From assembly GCF_001543285.1 (NCBI RefSeq), contig NZ_CP014164.1:2135878-2199877 (forward strand): a stretch of 64,000 nt of DNA, in the 5' to 3' direction. The stretch's first letter is position 1; each line of letters opens with the position of its first letter. The notes below the pieces were generated by a model, which saw only the letters and a list, made by a program, of their open reading frames with translations, had not been told where the DNA came from and searched no databases. The position numbers were made by a program, and so were the translations under genes. This document shows, in pieces, positions 1-9,640 of the stretch. The stretch comes from Aerococcus viridans. Its GTDB lineage: Bacteria > Bacillota > Bacilli > Lactobacillales > Aerococcaceae.

Positions 1-647
1 TCATCAATATTCTAACCGGCTATCATTTTCCTTCTAGCGGTCAGGTGAAGGTTCTTGACCAGTTGTTTGGCGTATCCTCAATCCCTGACCTACAAAAACG
101 AATCGGTATAGTTTCTGCTAGGATCAACCAGGAAATCCCAAGCCACTTATCTGTATTAGATACCATTATTTCGGGTAAATTTGCCAATCTAGGCCTTTAT
201 CAAAAAGTAACGGATTCTTTAATCCAGGAAGCTGAAGATCTCTTAGACACCTTTAATTTCGCCGCATTTAGGAACCGCAGGATGGCGACCCTATCTCAAG
301 GTGAACGACAAACCGTTTTGATCTTACGGGCCTTAATGACCCAACCTGAATTATTAATCTTAGATGAACCTACTAGTGGACTAGATTTATTTGCTCGCGA
401 AAGTCTTCTAGCCATGCTGGACAAATTGGCCAAAGAAAAGCCAGAAGTCACCCAATTAATGGTGACCCACCATACCGAGGAAATCATTCCACTTTACCAA
501 AAAATTTGTTTATTAAAAGATGGGGAAATCTTTGCCAAAGGTGATCGGCCCTTGATGCTAGACCCTGATAAATTGCATGATTTCTACGGCCAACCAGTAC
601 TTTTACGTCCCTTTAAAAAAGGTCGCATTTTGGTAATGCCAAAATAA
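1..647 (+). CDS. ABC transporter ATP-binding protein (5' end outside window)
   Basis: The open frame runs in from the left edge (in frame from base 3) without a start, so the N-terminal part with the Walker A loop is outside. What remains shows the ABC signature LSQGERQ (bases 291-311), Walker B LLILDE followed by PTSGLD (from about 351), and a switch histidine in VTHH. It would hydrolyse ATP at the membrane to drive a transporter or act as a soluble ABC protein; no permease gene is visible, so the substrate is unknown. The gene ends in front of a good terminator, so it is the last gene of its transcript. Confidence 0.85.
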   Translation, partial: INILTGYHFPSSGQVKVLDQLFGVSSIPDLQKRIGIVSARINQEIPSHLSVLDTIISGKFANLGLYQKVTDSLIQEAEDLLDTFNFAAFRNRRMATLSQGERQTVLILRALMTQPELLILDEPTSGLDLFARESLLAMLDKLAKEKPEVTQLMVTHHTEEIIPLYQKICLLKDGEIFAKGDRPLMLDPDKLHDFYGQPVLLRPFKKGRILVMPK

Positions 648-781
648 TTTATACAAGAACTATCAATCCTTCGGCCGGACTTTCTCGATCATTGCTTTTA
701 AGAAAATTCGCCAGGAAAGCTTTTGCCTCGGCTATACCTTACTTTCAATATTTTCCATTCACAAGTAAAGGCATTCTTTCA

Positions 782-815
782 AAGAGGCTGATGGCTAAAA
801 TCATCAGTCTTTTTT
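782..815 (+). terminator. Rho-independent terminator after the ABC gene
   Basis: Stem GGCTGATG / CATCAGTC (786-793 with 802-809, one G-U pair) followed by six T residues. Confidence 0.75.
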
Positions 816-878
816 GACGTATTTAAACTACCGATGCAGTATTGCATAATATCTTTGAACGACATTTATGGTACTCAA

Positions 879-912
879 AAAGCCGCGATAGTTCATCACG
901 GCTTTGAAAGGT
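879..912 (-). terminator. Terminator for the serine hydrolase gene
   Basis: Read on the minus strand: stem AAAGCCGTGAT / ATCGCGGCTTT with a five-base loop (one G-U pair), running into a short T tract. It lies about 85 bp past the stop codon at 997. Confidence 0.65.
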
Positions 913-996
913 GAATATGATTATTTGAGCTTTTAACGGAATGAATGTCACCCAAATTTAGACAATAGGTTCAGAGACGTATATGAAGTCTAGTAC

Positions 997-2019
997 CTAT
1001 TCATAGTTTGCGCGGTAGTATTGGTTAACACGCAGGTTTAAGTTTTCCAAGAAGCCTGTACCATCTGTTAGGCCATCTGTTAAAGCAACTAGGCTATATT
1101 GAGCTTCGTCGTTTTCATAGTAGATACCACCGTCATTTAAGGCAGTGCCGTAGTTACCATATTTATTCGCCATCAAACTGCTGTTCACATATGTTGTAAA
1201 TAAGCGGTCTGGTGAAGTATTCAATAGATAATCCACAAGTGGTTGATAGGCACCATCCGTTGCTAATAAATCATAGTAAGCTGATAGCAGTTTAGCAGAA
1301 GCAACGTTGTCGCTATAGAATGCCTCATCAATTGCGACATCCACACTACTAGCAATGCTTGTTTTATATGTTTCTGATCCGTAAAGTTCATTATAGTATC
1401 TAATCAACATATTCGTTGCTGTATTATCTGAATACATCAAGGCGTTAGCGATTAAATCTTCGATAGTATAGGCTGCTTGACCTGTGCCGCTAGCAACTGC
1501 TGCGGTAATAGTCCCATCACCCTCCTCATAATCAGCATATGTATAAGTCACTTCTGTATCCCAATCAATGGTACCTTCATCAATCGCATCTACATAAATA
1601 ACTGACAATGGTAATTTGATAGTAGAAGCAGCTGTTTGAAAGTTATTTTCATTAACCGTGTAACTTTCACCTGTTTGGTAATTGATGAATTCTAATGAAA
1701 TTTGACTTTCATCTACACCAAATTCGACCATTGTATCTTCAATGACATCAGCCATTGAGTCATAAGAAGTTGGGTCAATCATGGCTACACCATTGGCCTG
1801 CATCAAATCCAGGTTGTATACTTCTTCATCACTTAAGGTTAATGGGGTGCTACCTAAGGATTCACTTGCAGTAGATTCGTCTACTGTCGCTGTTAAAGAA
1901 TCCCCTTCACTCTCATCATTATATTTAAATATAGCAATTAATACCGCTACTAAGGCCACTCCTAAAATAAAGAAGGGCACTAGCGGTTTAATACTAGATT
2001 TTTTTCTTCTTTTCGACAT
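997..2019 (-). CDS. Membrane-anchored serine hydrolase, class A beta-lactamase-like fold
   Basis: 340 residues. A basic N-terminus is followed by one membrane segment (about 12-31), then an acidic Ser/Thr/Glu linker and an extracellular beta-lactamase/D,D-peptidase-like domain. The SxxK motif is S132-T-I-K135 and the SDN motif is 197-199. The usual KTG triad looks replaced by K286-Y-G. Family knowledge says such proteins are penicillin-recognising enzymes or cell-wall-associated hydrolases; genuine beta-lactamase activity is not implied. It stands alone, with a terminator behind it and a 15-bp perfect dyad (2101-2115) upstream. Confidence 0.75.
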   Translation of the reverse strand: MSKRRKKSSIKPLVPFFILGVALVAVLIAIFKYNDESEGDSLTATVDESTASESLGSTPLTLSDEEVYNLDLMQANGVAMIDPTSYDSMADVIEDTMVEFGVDESQISLEFINYQTGESYTVNENNFQTAASTIKLPLSVIYVDAIDEGTIDWDTEVTYTYADYEEGDGTITAAVASGTGQAAYTIEDLIANALMYSDNTATNMLIRYYNELYGSETYKTSIASSVDVAIDEAFYSDNVASAKLLSAYYDLLATDGAYQPLVDYLLNTSPDRLFTTYVNSSLMANKYGNYGTALNDGGIYYENDEAQYSLVALTDGLTDGTGFLENLNLRVNQYYRANYE

Positions 2020-2100
2020 GCATTACTCCTTATTCATTTTTAATATTCTATGGTTCTCGTTCCATGCATTTGCATTTTAACAATAAAATATGATGATACT

Positions 2101-2115
2101 GTGACAAATTGTCAC
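2101..2115. promoter_or_regulatory. Perfect 15-bp dyad upstream of the serine hydrolase gene
   Basis: GTGACAAATTGTCAC is a perfect palindrome around a central base, about 80 bp upstream of the serine hydrolase start. On the minus strand its half TTGTCA could serve as a -35 element, though no good -10 follows. Operator function is inferred from symmetry and position only. Confidence 0.4.
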
Positions 2116-2174
2116 TTAATATGAATGAATGATGTTTTATATTTTAAGAGTATGTTAATTCTATATCCCATCTC

Positions 2175-2211
2175 TAAAAAAACAGAGTTGTGACTTCATA
2201 TCACAACCCTA
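2175..2211 (-). terminator. Terminator after proS
   Basis: On the minus strand the stem GGGTTGTGA / TCACAACTC is followed by a run of seven T, about 75 bp beyond the proS stop. Confidence 0.8.
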
Positions 2212-2286
2212 TCCTCTTTAACATTGCTCACATTATCGGGTTTAAAAAAGTCAGAATTTCCCGACGTTTTTCACACCTACCTATCA

Positions 2287-3747
2287 TTAATAAGCACGTG
2301 CATACCACACAGTGTATTTAGCAGGTTTACCTGAATATAGGTCAACTGTCTTTTCTATTGGTGGGTTGAATGGAATATTACGCGAAGTAAATCCTGTGGC
2401 TTCTTTGATGGCTGCTTCTGATTCGTCAGTACCATCCCAACCAGCTAAGATCCAACCTGGACGCTCGCCGTTTTCTTCACAAGCTTCAAGGTGAGCGGTT
2501 AATTGATCCATTGTATCAATGTCAAAATGTTCATTCTCAGCACGGAAAGCTACCGCTTTATCGTAAAGACGTTGGTGCATGTCATCAAAGCGTGTGTTGA
2601 TTTCAGCAAGTAAGTCTCCGTCTAATGAGAAGGCTTCTTTACCATCAACATCACGCATTTTTATCATGACCTGGTTGTTTTCCATATCACGTGGACCAAA
2701 TTCAATCCGTAATGGTACACCGTGTACTTCAGACTCATTGAATTTATAACCTGGTGAGTTGTTTGAATCATCAAGGTTTACGCGTAAGCCAGCTGCTGAT
2801 AAAGTGGCTTTAATTTCTTGTAATTTCTCAAGTACTTGTGGATTTTTCTTGATATTGCCAACAGGGATTAGGGATACTTGTGTACCGGCAACGCGTGGCG
2901 GTAAGACTAACCCTTGTTCGTCACCGTGGATCATGATCATGGCACCGATTAAACGAGTTGATGAACCCCAAGATGTTGTGTGTACGTATGTATGTTGGTT
3001 GTCTTCATTCAAGAATTTAATATCAAAAGCTTCCGCAAAGTTTTGGCCCAAGTAGTGAGAAGTCCCTGCTTGGATGGCTTTTGTATCTTTTGTCATCGCT
3101 TCGATTGAGAAAGTATCAACCGCACCCGCAAAGCGCTCTGATGGTGTTTTTTGCCCTTCGTAAACTGGCATCGCAAATACTTCTTTTACCAATTGTGTAT
3201 AGTAGTGCAACATTTTCATGGTACGTTCGCGTGCTTCTTCTTCATTCGCATGCGCTGTATGACCCTCTTGCCATAAGAATTCTGACGTACGGATGAATGG
3301 TAATGTCCGTTTTTCCCAGCGGAAGACGTTAGCCCATTGGTTTAATTCCATTGGTAGGTCACGGTATGAGTTGATCCAGTCAGACATAGCGTTTCCGAAT
3401 AAAGTTTCAGAAGTTGGCCGTAATGCCAATGGCTCTTCTAATTTTTCCTCACCTGCTTCAGTTACCCATGGCAATTCAGGGGCGAAACCTTCTACGTGGT
3501 CAGCCTCTTTTTCAAAGAAGTGTTTTGGAATTAACATTGGGAAGTAGGCGTTACGAATACCTTCCTTCTTCAACATTTCATTGAAGGCATCTTTATATGA
3601 TTCCCATAATAAAAAGCCATCTGGTTTAAAAATCATTGTCCCACGGGCAGGACCGTAATCCATCAAATCACCCTGTTGAATTGCTTGTAAATACCATTTT
3701 GAAAAATCTGTTTGTTGTAAATTTTCTGTTGCTTCTTGCTTCGCCAT
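2287..3747 (-). CDS. proS: Prolyl-tRNA synthetase, short archaeal/eukaryotic-like type
   Basis: Charges tRNA-Pro with proline in the cytosol. 486 residues from the chosen start, the length of the short ProS class without the bacterial editing insertion. Visible class II motifs are RPTSET (110-115) and RWEKR (143-147, motif 2). The frame is open further upstream to 3825, but that extension runs through the T-box terminator hairpin. The ATG at 3747 has AAGGAG at a 7-base spacing, whereas an ATG six bases earlier is too close to that site. A T-box leader precedes the gene, so expression should respond to uncharged tRNA-Pro. Confidence 0.95.
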   Translation of the reverse strand: MAKQEATENLQQTDFSKWYLQAIQQGDLMDYGPARGTMIFKPDGFLLWESYKDAFNEMLKKEGIRNAYFPMLIPKHFFEKEADHVEGFAPELPWVTEAGEEKLEEPLALRPTSETLFGNAMSDWINSYRDLPMELNQWANVFRWEKRTLPFIRTSEFLWQEGHTAHANEEEARERTMKMLHYYTQLVKEVFAMPVYEGQKTPSERFAGAVDTFSIEAMTKDTKAIQAGTSHYLGQNFAEAFDIKFLNEDNQHTYVHTTSWGSSTRLIGAMIMIHGDEQGLVLPPRVAGTQVSLIPVGNIKKNPQVLEKLQEIKATLSAAGLRVNLDDSNNSPGYKFNESEVHGVPLRIEFGPRDMENNQVMIKMRDVDGKEAFSLDGDLLAEINTRFDDMHQRLYDKAVAFRAENEHFDIDTMDQLTAHLEACEENGERPGWILAGWDGTDESEAAIKEATGFTSRNIPFNPPIEKTVDLYSGKPAKYTVWYARAY

Positions 3748-3781
3748 TTTCATGCTCCTTTTAAAAATATGCTGATAACCA

Positions 3782-3995
3782 AAAAAGCACTTCATCCATA
3801 AAGGACGAAATGCTCGCGGTGCCACCTTTTTTAGCCAGGAAATCCATCGTCCCCAGCTCTCTCAAATGCGTTAACGGCGCCACCGTGCCTCTTTCAAGGC
3901 GATTTTTACATGTAGCAGGTTCATGTAGTCAGTGGGGATGTGCTTACACCTGGTCACATCTCGCTTAATCCTTGACGACACTACTAGTCTACAAA
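3782..3995 (-). promoter_or_regulatory. T-box riboswitch leader of proS
   Basis: On the minus strand the T-box core GGTGGCACCGCG (about 3816-3827) is followed by a strong terminator hairpin (3782-3813, stem AGCATTTCGTCC / GGATGAAGTGCT, then six T). The T-box can pair alternatively with the upstream strand to form an antiterminator. Upstream lies about 170 nt with typical T-box features such as an AGAGAGCTGGGGA segment. A CCT triplet at 3917-3919 in the loop region is a possible proline specifier, but I did not fold stem I and the 5' boundary is approximate. Confidence 0.9.
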
Positions 3996-4096
3996 TCGTT
4001 TATTTATTCGTATAGCTTACAGCCTATATTTTGCTTGATTACCCGCTAAAAGTCAATATCTCAAGTCCTTTTCCTTTGAAAAAAGGCGCCCATTAC

Positions 4097-4606
4097 TTAA
4101 TCTAGTAACTCAACTGTTAGCTGACTGATCAATTCTTTAGTAGCTTGACGGTTGTCAGCGTGTGCCGTTTTCCGGGTTTCATAACCCTTACATAGATAGA
4201 TTTCCTCATCTGTATGTGGCACAACTTCTGGTAAGTGATAGTCGTCATCTACATAATCTTTCAAGACCACGTAGGTTAAAAAGGCAGTCGCAGCTAAGTA
4301 CCGCTCGCCTGTGCGATTTTCGCCAATTACCTTAGCAAAAATCTCCATTGACCGTTTACCGGCACCTGTTACATAAGTTTCAACGTGGGCAATATCCCCT
4401 TCTGGTAAGGGGGCTAAGAAATTAATATTATCCATGTTGGCAGTCATAGTACCAAAATCTGTCAGTCGACCCGCCGAAACAGACGCCACGTTATCCATAA
4501 TATATAACAATTGACCCCCGTACATGTTTTTGTAGAAATTGGTTTGATTAGGCATAATTCGATGTGATTGTACTGCCTTTGTTCGTTTGCAAGTTACTTG
4601 TGTCAT
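4097..4606 (-). CDS. Acyl-CoA thioesterase, hotdog fold
   Basis: 169 residues from the ATG at 4606. An in-frame ATG at 4621 exists, but its own bases ATGGAGG form the ribosome binding site (GGAGG, 8-base spacing) for the later start. The N-terminal NQTNFYKNMYGGQLLYIMD segment carries the GG...D pattern of the hotdog-fold cytosolic acyl-CoA hydrolase family (BACH/YciA type), which hydrolyses CoA thioesters. The gene begins directly after the stop of the ECF component gene, so the two are probably co-transcribed; the physiological substrate is unknown. Confidence 0.85.
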   Translation of the reverse strand: MTQVTCKRTKAVQSHRIMPNQTNFYKNMYGGQLLYIMDNVASVSAGRLTDFGTMTANMDNINFLAPLPEGDIAHVETYVTGAGKRSMEIFAKVIGENRTGERYLAATAFLTYVVLKDYVDDDYHLPEVVPHTDEEIYLCKGYETRKTAHADNRQATKELISQLTVELLD

Positions 4607-4621
4607 AAATCTGACCTCCAT

Positions 4622-5218
4622 TTAATCATTCATTCCGGACCTTTTAAGTAATTTACTTAAGGGTAACGATAGAATAGGCGTTAAAATCCCTGAAGTGACA
4701 GCTTCTAATAAACCATTACTACCAATAGTAACTAAAAAAGTAGCAATTAAAGCAGATGTTGGGATATTTAGCGCATTCGCATAAGCTTCTGCTGAAAATA
4801 GGTAAATCGCACCTAAAACAGTAACTGTATTCACAATAGAGCCGATAACACCTGTAATGATAAATTTTGTTCTATCTTTTACCTTACCATCAAGATAGAC
4901 AGCTAACCAACCTGAAATCAAACCAACTAACATCCTCGGAATAACGGATACCAAAGGGTTCAAGAATACCACTGACATGATATCTGGCACAATCGCCGCC
5001 TTGATCATCCGCAAAATACCCCAAGAAGCACCGAGGATAAGTCCAGTTTGTGGTCCAAATAAACTAGCACCGATAATAACTGTTACATGAATAATTGTTG
5101 CCTGGACTGGTCCAATCGGGATATAGCCTATTCCAGGAACAAAAGTTTGAATAATTAAAATCGCCAACATCAAACTAATCACAGTTAATCTGGCGGTCCG
5201 TTCTTTTTGATGATCCAT
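4622..5218 (-). CDS. ECF transporter substrate-binding (S) component
   Basis: 198 residues, highly hydrophobic, about five to six membrane segments after a short basic N-terminus. It resembles the S components of energy-coupling-factor vitamin transporters, which bind a vitamin in the membrane and share an energising EcfA/A'/T module encoded elsewhere. The motif IGPVQATIIHVTVIIGASLFG is of the kind seen in pantothenate-type S components, but I cannot fix the substrate. No vitamin riboswitch is visible in the short 5' region. The acyl-CoA thioesterase gene follows immediately; a CoA/pantothenate link would fit but is inference. Confidence 0.75.
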   Translation of the reverse strand: MDHQKERTARLTVISLMLAILIIQTFVPGIGYIPIGPVQATIIHVTVIIGASLFGPQTGLILGASWGILRMIKAAIVPDIMSVVFLNPLVSVIPRMLVGLISGWLAVYLDGKVKDRTKFIITGVIGSIVNTVTVLGAIYLFSAEAYANALNIPTSALIATFLVTIGSNGLLEAVTSGILTPILSLPLSKLLKRSGMND

Positions 5219-5275
5219 AATAAACCTCGATATCTAAATTTATAATATATGTGGCGTTATCATACCACGAATCCG

Positions 5276-5309
5276 CCCAAAAATAAAAGGCTAACATTGA
5301 GCTAGCCTT
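5276..5309 (-). terminator. Terminator overlapping the end of the Nudix gene
   Basis: On the minus strand AAGGCTA / TAGCCTT with a nine-base loop, followed by TTTATTTTT. The gene's TAG stop lies within the left arm. Confidence 0.75.
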
Positions 5310-5943
5310 CCTTGTCATCCTGATTAAATGAAAGATGTTTACCCTTCAGTATATCCACAAAACGGGCAGTTAATTTAGCAGTCATTCCCCATAAATGTTC
5401 CCCTTGAATATTGTAAAAAAGAATTTCCCCTTGTTCAGATCGACTAAAATTATATTGTTTCCCACCTGGAATTAGGTTAAAAGGGAAATCATCCGCCACT
5501 TGCTGGTGGTGGGCCACATAATGGACGTCAGGTATCATGGTCTTCAACTCACGCAAAGGGATGGTAAAAACATGGTCCACTTCATACTTATTGAGGGCCA
5601 AAACATCCAAACTTTCAATGGCTAATTCACCAACATAACAACCGATCATTCGTTTGCCCATGACAATATAATCCATTTCCCCAACCACGTCGATCTTATC
5701 AGGGCTTAGCCCCAACTCCTCCGTCGTTTCACGGACCGCGGCTTGCTCAAACCCTTCGCCCGCTTCTACCCGACCACCAGGAAAAGCGGCATCCCCAGCT
5801 TGGGAAATGCCGTTTGCCCTGTGTTCGAATAAAATATGCCATTCCCCGTCCAATTTGGCTAGAGGGATTAAGACGGCATATGCTTTTTCAACGTCGAGAG
5901 GGCGTGGTTCGTAGGTTTGAAAGATACGTCTAACCTCATCCAT
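5302..5943 (-). CDS. Nudix hydrolase, CoA pyrophosphatase-like
   Basis: 213 residues. The Nudix box GGRVEAGEGFEQAAVRETTEELG fits GX5EX7REUXEEXGU and follows an N-terminal strand region; a GGK/YNF segment near residue 160 is typical of the CoA pyrophosphatase (NudL-like) group. It would hydrolyse a nucleoside diphosphate linked to another moiety, here possibly CoA. A GTG directly before the ATG could also start translation; the AGGAAGG site serves either. It is an isolated gene with its own terminator. Confidence 0.85.
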   Translation of the reverse strand: MDEVRRIFQTYEPRPLDVEKAYAVLIPLAKLDGEWHILFEHRANGISQAGDAAFPGGRVEAGEGFEQAAVRETTEELGLSPDKIDVVGEMDYIVMGKRMIGCYVGELAIESLDVLALNKYEVDHVFTIPLRELKTMIPDVHYVAHHQQVADDFPFNLIPGGKQYNFSRSEQGEILFYNIQGEHLWGMTAKLTARFVDILKGKHLSFNQDDKEG

Positions 5944-5988
5944 CACAATCGCCCTTCCTTCAATTGATGTTGATCTTTTGATAATAAA

Positions 5989-6642
5989 TTATTTGTCGCG
6001 GTTTTGGTAAGCTTCCCAGTCAGCTGTAAAGCCTTCGATACCTTTGTCAGTTAAGACGTGACCCCATAATTTAGGGAATAGGCTACCTGGAATAGTACCA
6101 ATGTGAGCGCCCGCTAAAGCAGAACCTTCAAAGTGGACAATGTGACGGATAGATGCCGCAATAATTTCAGCTTCGTAACCGTAGATATCTAATACTTCAC
6201 GTAATTCAGCAATTAATTTCAAGCCGTCTTGACCTAAGTCATCGATACGACCGATAAATGGTGAAATGTAAGTTGCACCAGCCTTAGCCGCCATTAAACC
6301 TTGAGAAACTGAGAAAATCAAGGTAACGTTTGTTTTGATACCTTCTTTAGAAAGTGTGTTAACAGCTTTCAAACCAGCTTCGGTCATAGGGATTTTAACA
6401 ACAACGTTGTCAGCCCATTTAGCGATTGCATGTGCTTCTTCAACCATTTCTTCGTAAGTTAAACCAGTAACCTCAGCAGAAACTGGACCATCAATTGTAC
6501 CAGCGATGTCTTTAATTACTTCTTCAAAATCGCGTCCTTCTTTAGCCACTAGAGATGGGTTAGTTGTTACACCGTCAACTAAACCTAAGTCATTAATTCG
6601 TTTAATTTCATCAATGTTTGCAGTATCTAAGAAAAATTTCAT
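5989..6642 (-). CDS. fsa: Transaldolase-like fructose-6-phosphate aldolase (TalC/Fsa type)
   Basis: 217 residues, the short decameric TalC/Fsa class. DTANI at the N-terminus, TTNPSL (26-31) and the Schiff-base lysine K83 in VVKIPMT are visible, as is the SxRH pattern IAASIRH. It catalyses either transaldol transfer in the pentose phosphate pathway or aldol cleavage of fructose 6-phosphate; the sequence alone does not decide. It lies 65 bp downstream of... and is transcribed in the same direction as transketolase (which lies upstream), suggesting a two-gene non-oxidative pentose phosphate unit. Confidence 0.9.
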   Translation of the reverse strand: MKFFLDTANIDEIKRINDLGLVDGVTTNPSLVAKEGRDFEEVIKDIAGTIDGPVSAEVTGLTYEEMVEEAHAIAKWADNVVVKIPMTEAGLKAVNTLSKEGIKTNVTLIFSVSQGLMAAKAGATYISPFIGRIDDLGQDGLKLIAELREVLDIYGYEAEIIAASIRHIVHFEGSALAGAHIGTIPGSLFPKLWGHVLTDKGIEGFTADWEAYQNRDK

Positions 6643-6707
6643 TTTTTCAAAAGCCTCCTGTTAGCTAATTCATAACTGTCGTAGTGACAAAGGCGGTAGC
6701 TGACGAA

Positions 6708-8705
6708 TTAGTCAGCTAAACCCTTATAAGTATTGGCAACATTTTCAGGTGTAAAGCCGTATTCTTCTTGGATTAAAGCACCTTTACCTGAAGCACCAAA
6801 GCGGTCAATACCAACAATTGCACCGTTTAAGCCAGTGTATTTAGCCCATCCGAATGAAGAACCCATTTCAACAGCTACACGTTTAGTGATTGCTTTTGGC
6901 AATACAGACTCTTTATAAGCTTCGTCTTGTGCATCGAAGATTTCTTGAGACGGCATAGAAACAACAGATACGTTGATGCCTTCTTCGGCTAATTGCGTTT
7001 GCGCTTCAATCGCTAAGCTCACTTCAGAACCAGTCGCGATTAAGACACCTTCTTGTTCGCCAGCAGCTGGTGAAATCACGTAAGCACCTTTACGAACGCC
7101 TTCTTCAGCGTTTTCTTTAGTACCTTCAATAACCGGTAAGTCTTGACGACTTAAGACTAACATTGTTGGTGTTTCTTCTGATTCTAAAGCTAATTTCCAA
7201 GCCACACCTACTTCGTTTCCGTCTGCAGGACGAACAACATTTACGTTGTGCATTGCGCGGAATGAAGCTAATTGTTCAACTGGTTCATGAGTAGGACCAT
7301 CTTCACCAACACCAATTGAGTCATGCGTAAATACATAAGTCACTGGTAATTTAGAGATTGCCGCTAAACGAACTGCTGGACGTAAGTAGTCAGAGAATAC
7401 GAAGAATGTACCTGCGTATGTTTTAGAACCGCCGTGTAAAGCAATACCGTTCATAGCTGCAGCCATTGCAAATTCACGCACACCATACCAAATGTTACGG
7501 CCTTGGTATGAACCTGCTTGGAATTCTTCGTCTGCATCGTTCATTGTGTTGTTAGATGAAGATAAGTCAGCTGACCCACCCCAGAATTCTGGTAAAGCTT
7601 TACCAATTTCTTGAATAGCTGCTTGAGAGGTTTTACGACTTGCTGCTGCTTTATCGCCTACTTCATAAACAGGGATGTTAGCTTCCCAACCTTCAGGTAA
7701 TTTACCTGCATAAGCACGTTCATATTGAGCCGCTAAGTCTGGGTAAGCTGCTTTATAGTCAGCAAATAGCTTGTTCCAAGCTTCTTCTTCAGATTGACCA
7801 CGAGAAGCTACGACTTCATTGAAGCGGTCATAAACTTCTTGTGGAATATCAAATGCATCGTAGTCCCAGCCAAATTTTTTCTTAGCGAAAGTAGAGCCTT
7901 CAACACCTAATGGCGCACCGTGAACGCCAGAAGTACCTTGTTTTTCAGCACCGAAACCAATAATTGTTTTAATTTCAATTAATGTAGGTTGATCAGTGTT
8001 AGCTTTAGCTTGTTCAATTGCAGTATTGATTGCTTCTAAATCATTACCGTCTTTTACTAAAATGTGTTCCCAGCCGTAAGCTTTGAAACGACCACCAACA
8101 TTTTCAGTGAAGGCCTTAGAAGTAGGACCATCTAATGAAATATCGTTTGAATCGTATAAAGCAATTAATTTGTTCAGTTTTAAATGACCAGCTAGAGATG
8201 CTGCTTCTTGCGTCACACCTTCCATTAAGTCACCGTCACCAACTAGGGTGTAAGTAAAATGATCCACAACATTGAAATCATCTTTGTTGTAAATAGCCGC
8301 GTCATGCGCTTCAGCCATAGCCATACCAACTGCATTAGCAAAACCTTGACCTAATGGACCTGTTGTTGCTTCTACACCGTCAGTTACGTGTACCTCTGGA
8401 TGTCCAGGGGTTTTCGAACCGAATTGACGGAAGTTTTTCGTATCTTCTAAAGATACATCAAATCCTGATAAGTGAAGTAAGCTATAAAGCATTGCGGAAC
8501 CATGTCCAGCCGATAATACAAATCGGTCGCGGTTAGTCCACTTACTGTGTTGTGGGTTTTGACGCAGGTGTTTAGACCATAGGGCATATGCCATTGGTGC
8601 AGCACCTAAAGGTAAACCTGGGTGTCCAGAATTCGCCTTATCCACCATATCTGTGCTTAAAGCACGAATAGCGTTTGTTGCTAAAATATCCGTGTTGTCA
8701 AACAT
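6708..8705 (-). CDS. tkt: Transketolase
   Basis: 665 residues, normal length. The N-terminal [12 protein letters not shown], the thiamine diphosphate motif GDGDLMEG and the Pyr-domain segment with [17 protein letters not shown] are all present. It transfers two-carbon units between sugar phosphates in the cytosol using thiamine diphosphate and a divalent cation. The aldolase/transaldolase-like gene follows after 65 bp, so the two genes can handle the non-oxidative pentose phosphate reactions together. Confidence 0.97.
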   Translation of the reverse strand: MFDNTDILATNAIRALSTDMVDKANSGHPGLPLGAAPMAYALWSKHLRQNPQHSKWTNRDRFVLSAGHGSAMLYSLLHLSGFDVSLEDTKNFRQFGSKTPGHPEVHVTDGVEATTGPLGQGFANAVGMAMAEAHDAAIYNKDDFNVVDHFTYTLVGDGDLMEGVTQEAASLAGHLKLNKLIALYDSNDISLDGPTSKAFTENVGGRFKAYGWEHILVKDGNDLEAINTAIEQAKANTDQPTLIEIKTIIGFGAEKQGTSGVHGAPLGVEGSTFAKKKFGWDYDAFDIPQEVYDRFNEVVASRGQSEEEAWNKLFADYKAAYPDLAAQYERAYAGKLPEGWEANIPVYEVGDKAAASRKTSQAAIQEIGKALPEFWGGSADLSSSNNTMNDADEEFQAGSYQGRNIWYGVREFAMAAAMNGIALHGGSKTYAGTFFVFSDYLRPAVRLAAISKLPVTYVFTHDSIGVGEDGPTHEPVEQLASFRAMHNVNVVRPADGNEVGVAWKLALESEETPTMLVLSRQDLPVIEGTKENAEEGVRKGAYVISPAAGEQEGVLIATGSEVSLAIEAQTQLAEEGINVSVVSMPSQEIFDAQDEAYKESVLPKAITKRVAVEMGSSFGWAKYTGLNGAIVGIDRFGASGKGALIQEEYGFTPENVANTYKGLAD

Positions 8706-8833
8706 TCATTTCACTCCTTAAAAATCTGTTCAATTTCTCATTTAAAGCTAACAGCTTGTCATACTGTCAGTATAACAAAAATTCTCTAAAATCACTATTT
8801 ATAGCCGTTAGAACTTATTGGTCACGCAAAATT

Positions 8834-9640
8834 TTATTCTGTGGCGAAGACCAATTTTTCTAATGCTTTTGCAATCCCTTCATCATCATTGGATGCTGTT
8901 ACGTATTGGGCATTGTCTTTTAATTCATCAATTGCATTACCCATCGCAACCCCACAACCAGCCCATTTAATCATGGATAAATCATTCGCTTGATCACCAA
9001 AGGCCATTGTTTCACTTTGATCAATACCTAAGCTTTCTGCTAACTTAGCTAAAGCTTCTCCTTTGTCAACGCCTTTTGGCATAATTTCTAAGAAGAATGG
9101 CTCAGATTTCATGATCGAGTATTTTTCGAACAATTCAGGGTCCAATGTTGCGATAAAAGTATCTAATTTTCCTGGTTCAGCAGTAATCATCACTTTTGGT
9201 GCCGTAACTTCCCCATCAAAGAAATCAACTGTTCTGATTGGCATCTCATTCAATTTAGACTCAACATCTACATATTGATCTTTAGGTGCATCTTGTACAA
9301 TCACATATTGATCATCGTGGGCATGCACATCTAAATCGTGTGCCTTTGCTAATTCAACCCAACTTTGTAATTCACCGTTGGTTAAGGCATGTGAAAAGAC
9401 GGTACGATCAGTTGCTACTTCTTTTACTAAGCCACCATTAAAACAAGAAACAAATGGTACGATTTCACGGCCAACTAAATCTGCATTTAATAATACACCT
9501 TTGTAAGGTCGACCCGATGAGATAACTACATGAATACCCGCATCATGCAATTTATGTAAGGCTTCCTTGGTCGCTTGTGTGACCTCTTTCTTTGAGTTGA
9601 CTAAAGTCCCATCAATATCAAACGCGATTAATTTATACAT
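8834..9640 (-). CDS. HAD superfamily phosphatase, Cof/YidA type
   Basis: 268 residues. Motif I is FDIDGTL with nucleophile D8 and acid D10; motif IV is GDQANDLSM near the C-terminus; a C2-type cap lies between. Members dephosphorylate small sugar phosphates or nucleotides with broad specificity, so no substrate is assigned. Its start abuts the stop of the GH13-like gene (adjacent bases 9640/9641), which indicates co-transcription, and a sugar phosphate would suit that neighbour. Confidence 0.9.
   Translation of the reverse strand: MYKLIAFDIDGTLVNSKKEVTQATKEALHKLHDAGIHVVISSGRPYKGVLLNADLVGREIVPFVSCFNGGLVKEVATDRTVFSHALTNGELQSWVELAKAHDLDVHAHDDQYVIVQDAPKDQYVDVESKLNEMPIRTVDFFDGEVTAPKVMITAEPGKLDTFIATLDPELFEKYSIMKSEPFFLEIMPKGVDKGEALAKLAESLGIDQSETMAFGDQANDLSMIKWAGCGVAMGNAIDELKDNAQYVTASNDDEGIAKALEKLVFATE

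Larger units (their letters stand above)
648..996. other. Gene-free convergent intergenic stretch
   Basis: About 350 bp between the convergent ABC and serine hydrolase genes. Apart from one terminator for each strand (listed separately) I see no coding frame or repeat here. Confidence 0.6.

Noticed and set aside
3748..3825. Longer N-terminus for ProS starting at 3825
   Set aside because: The extra codons read through the T-box terminator hairpin and have no ribosome site; the ATG at 3747 has one.
4607..4621. ATG at 4621 as thioesterase start
   Set aside because: The bases ATGGAGG there form the ribosome site of the ATG at 4606. The same trap occurs at 52435 for cdaA.
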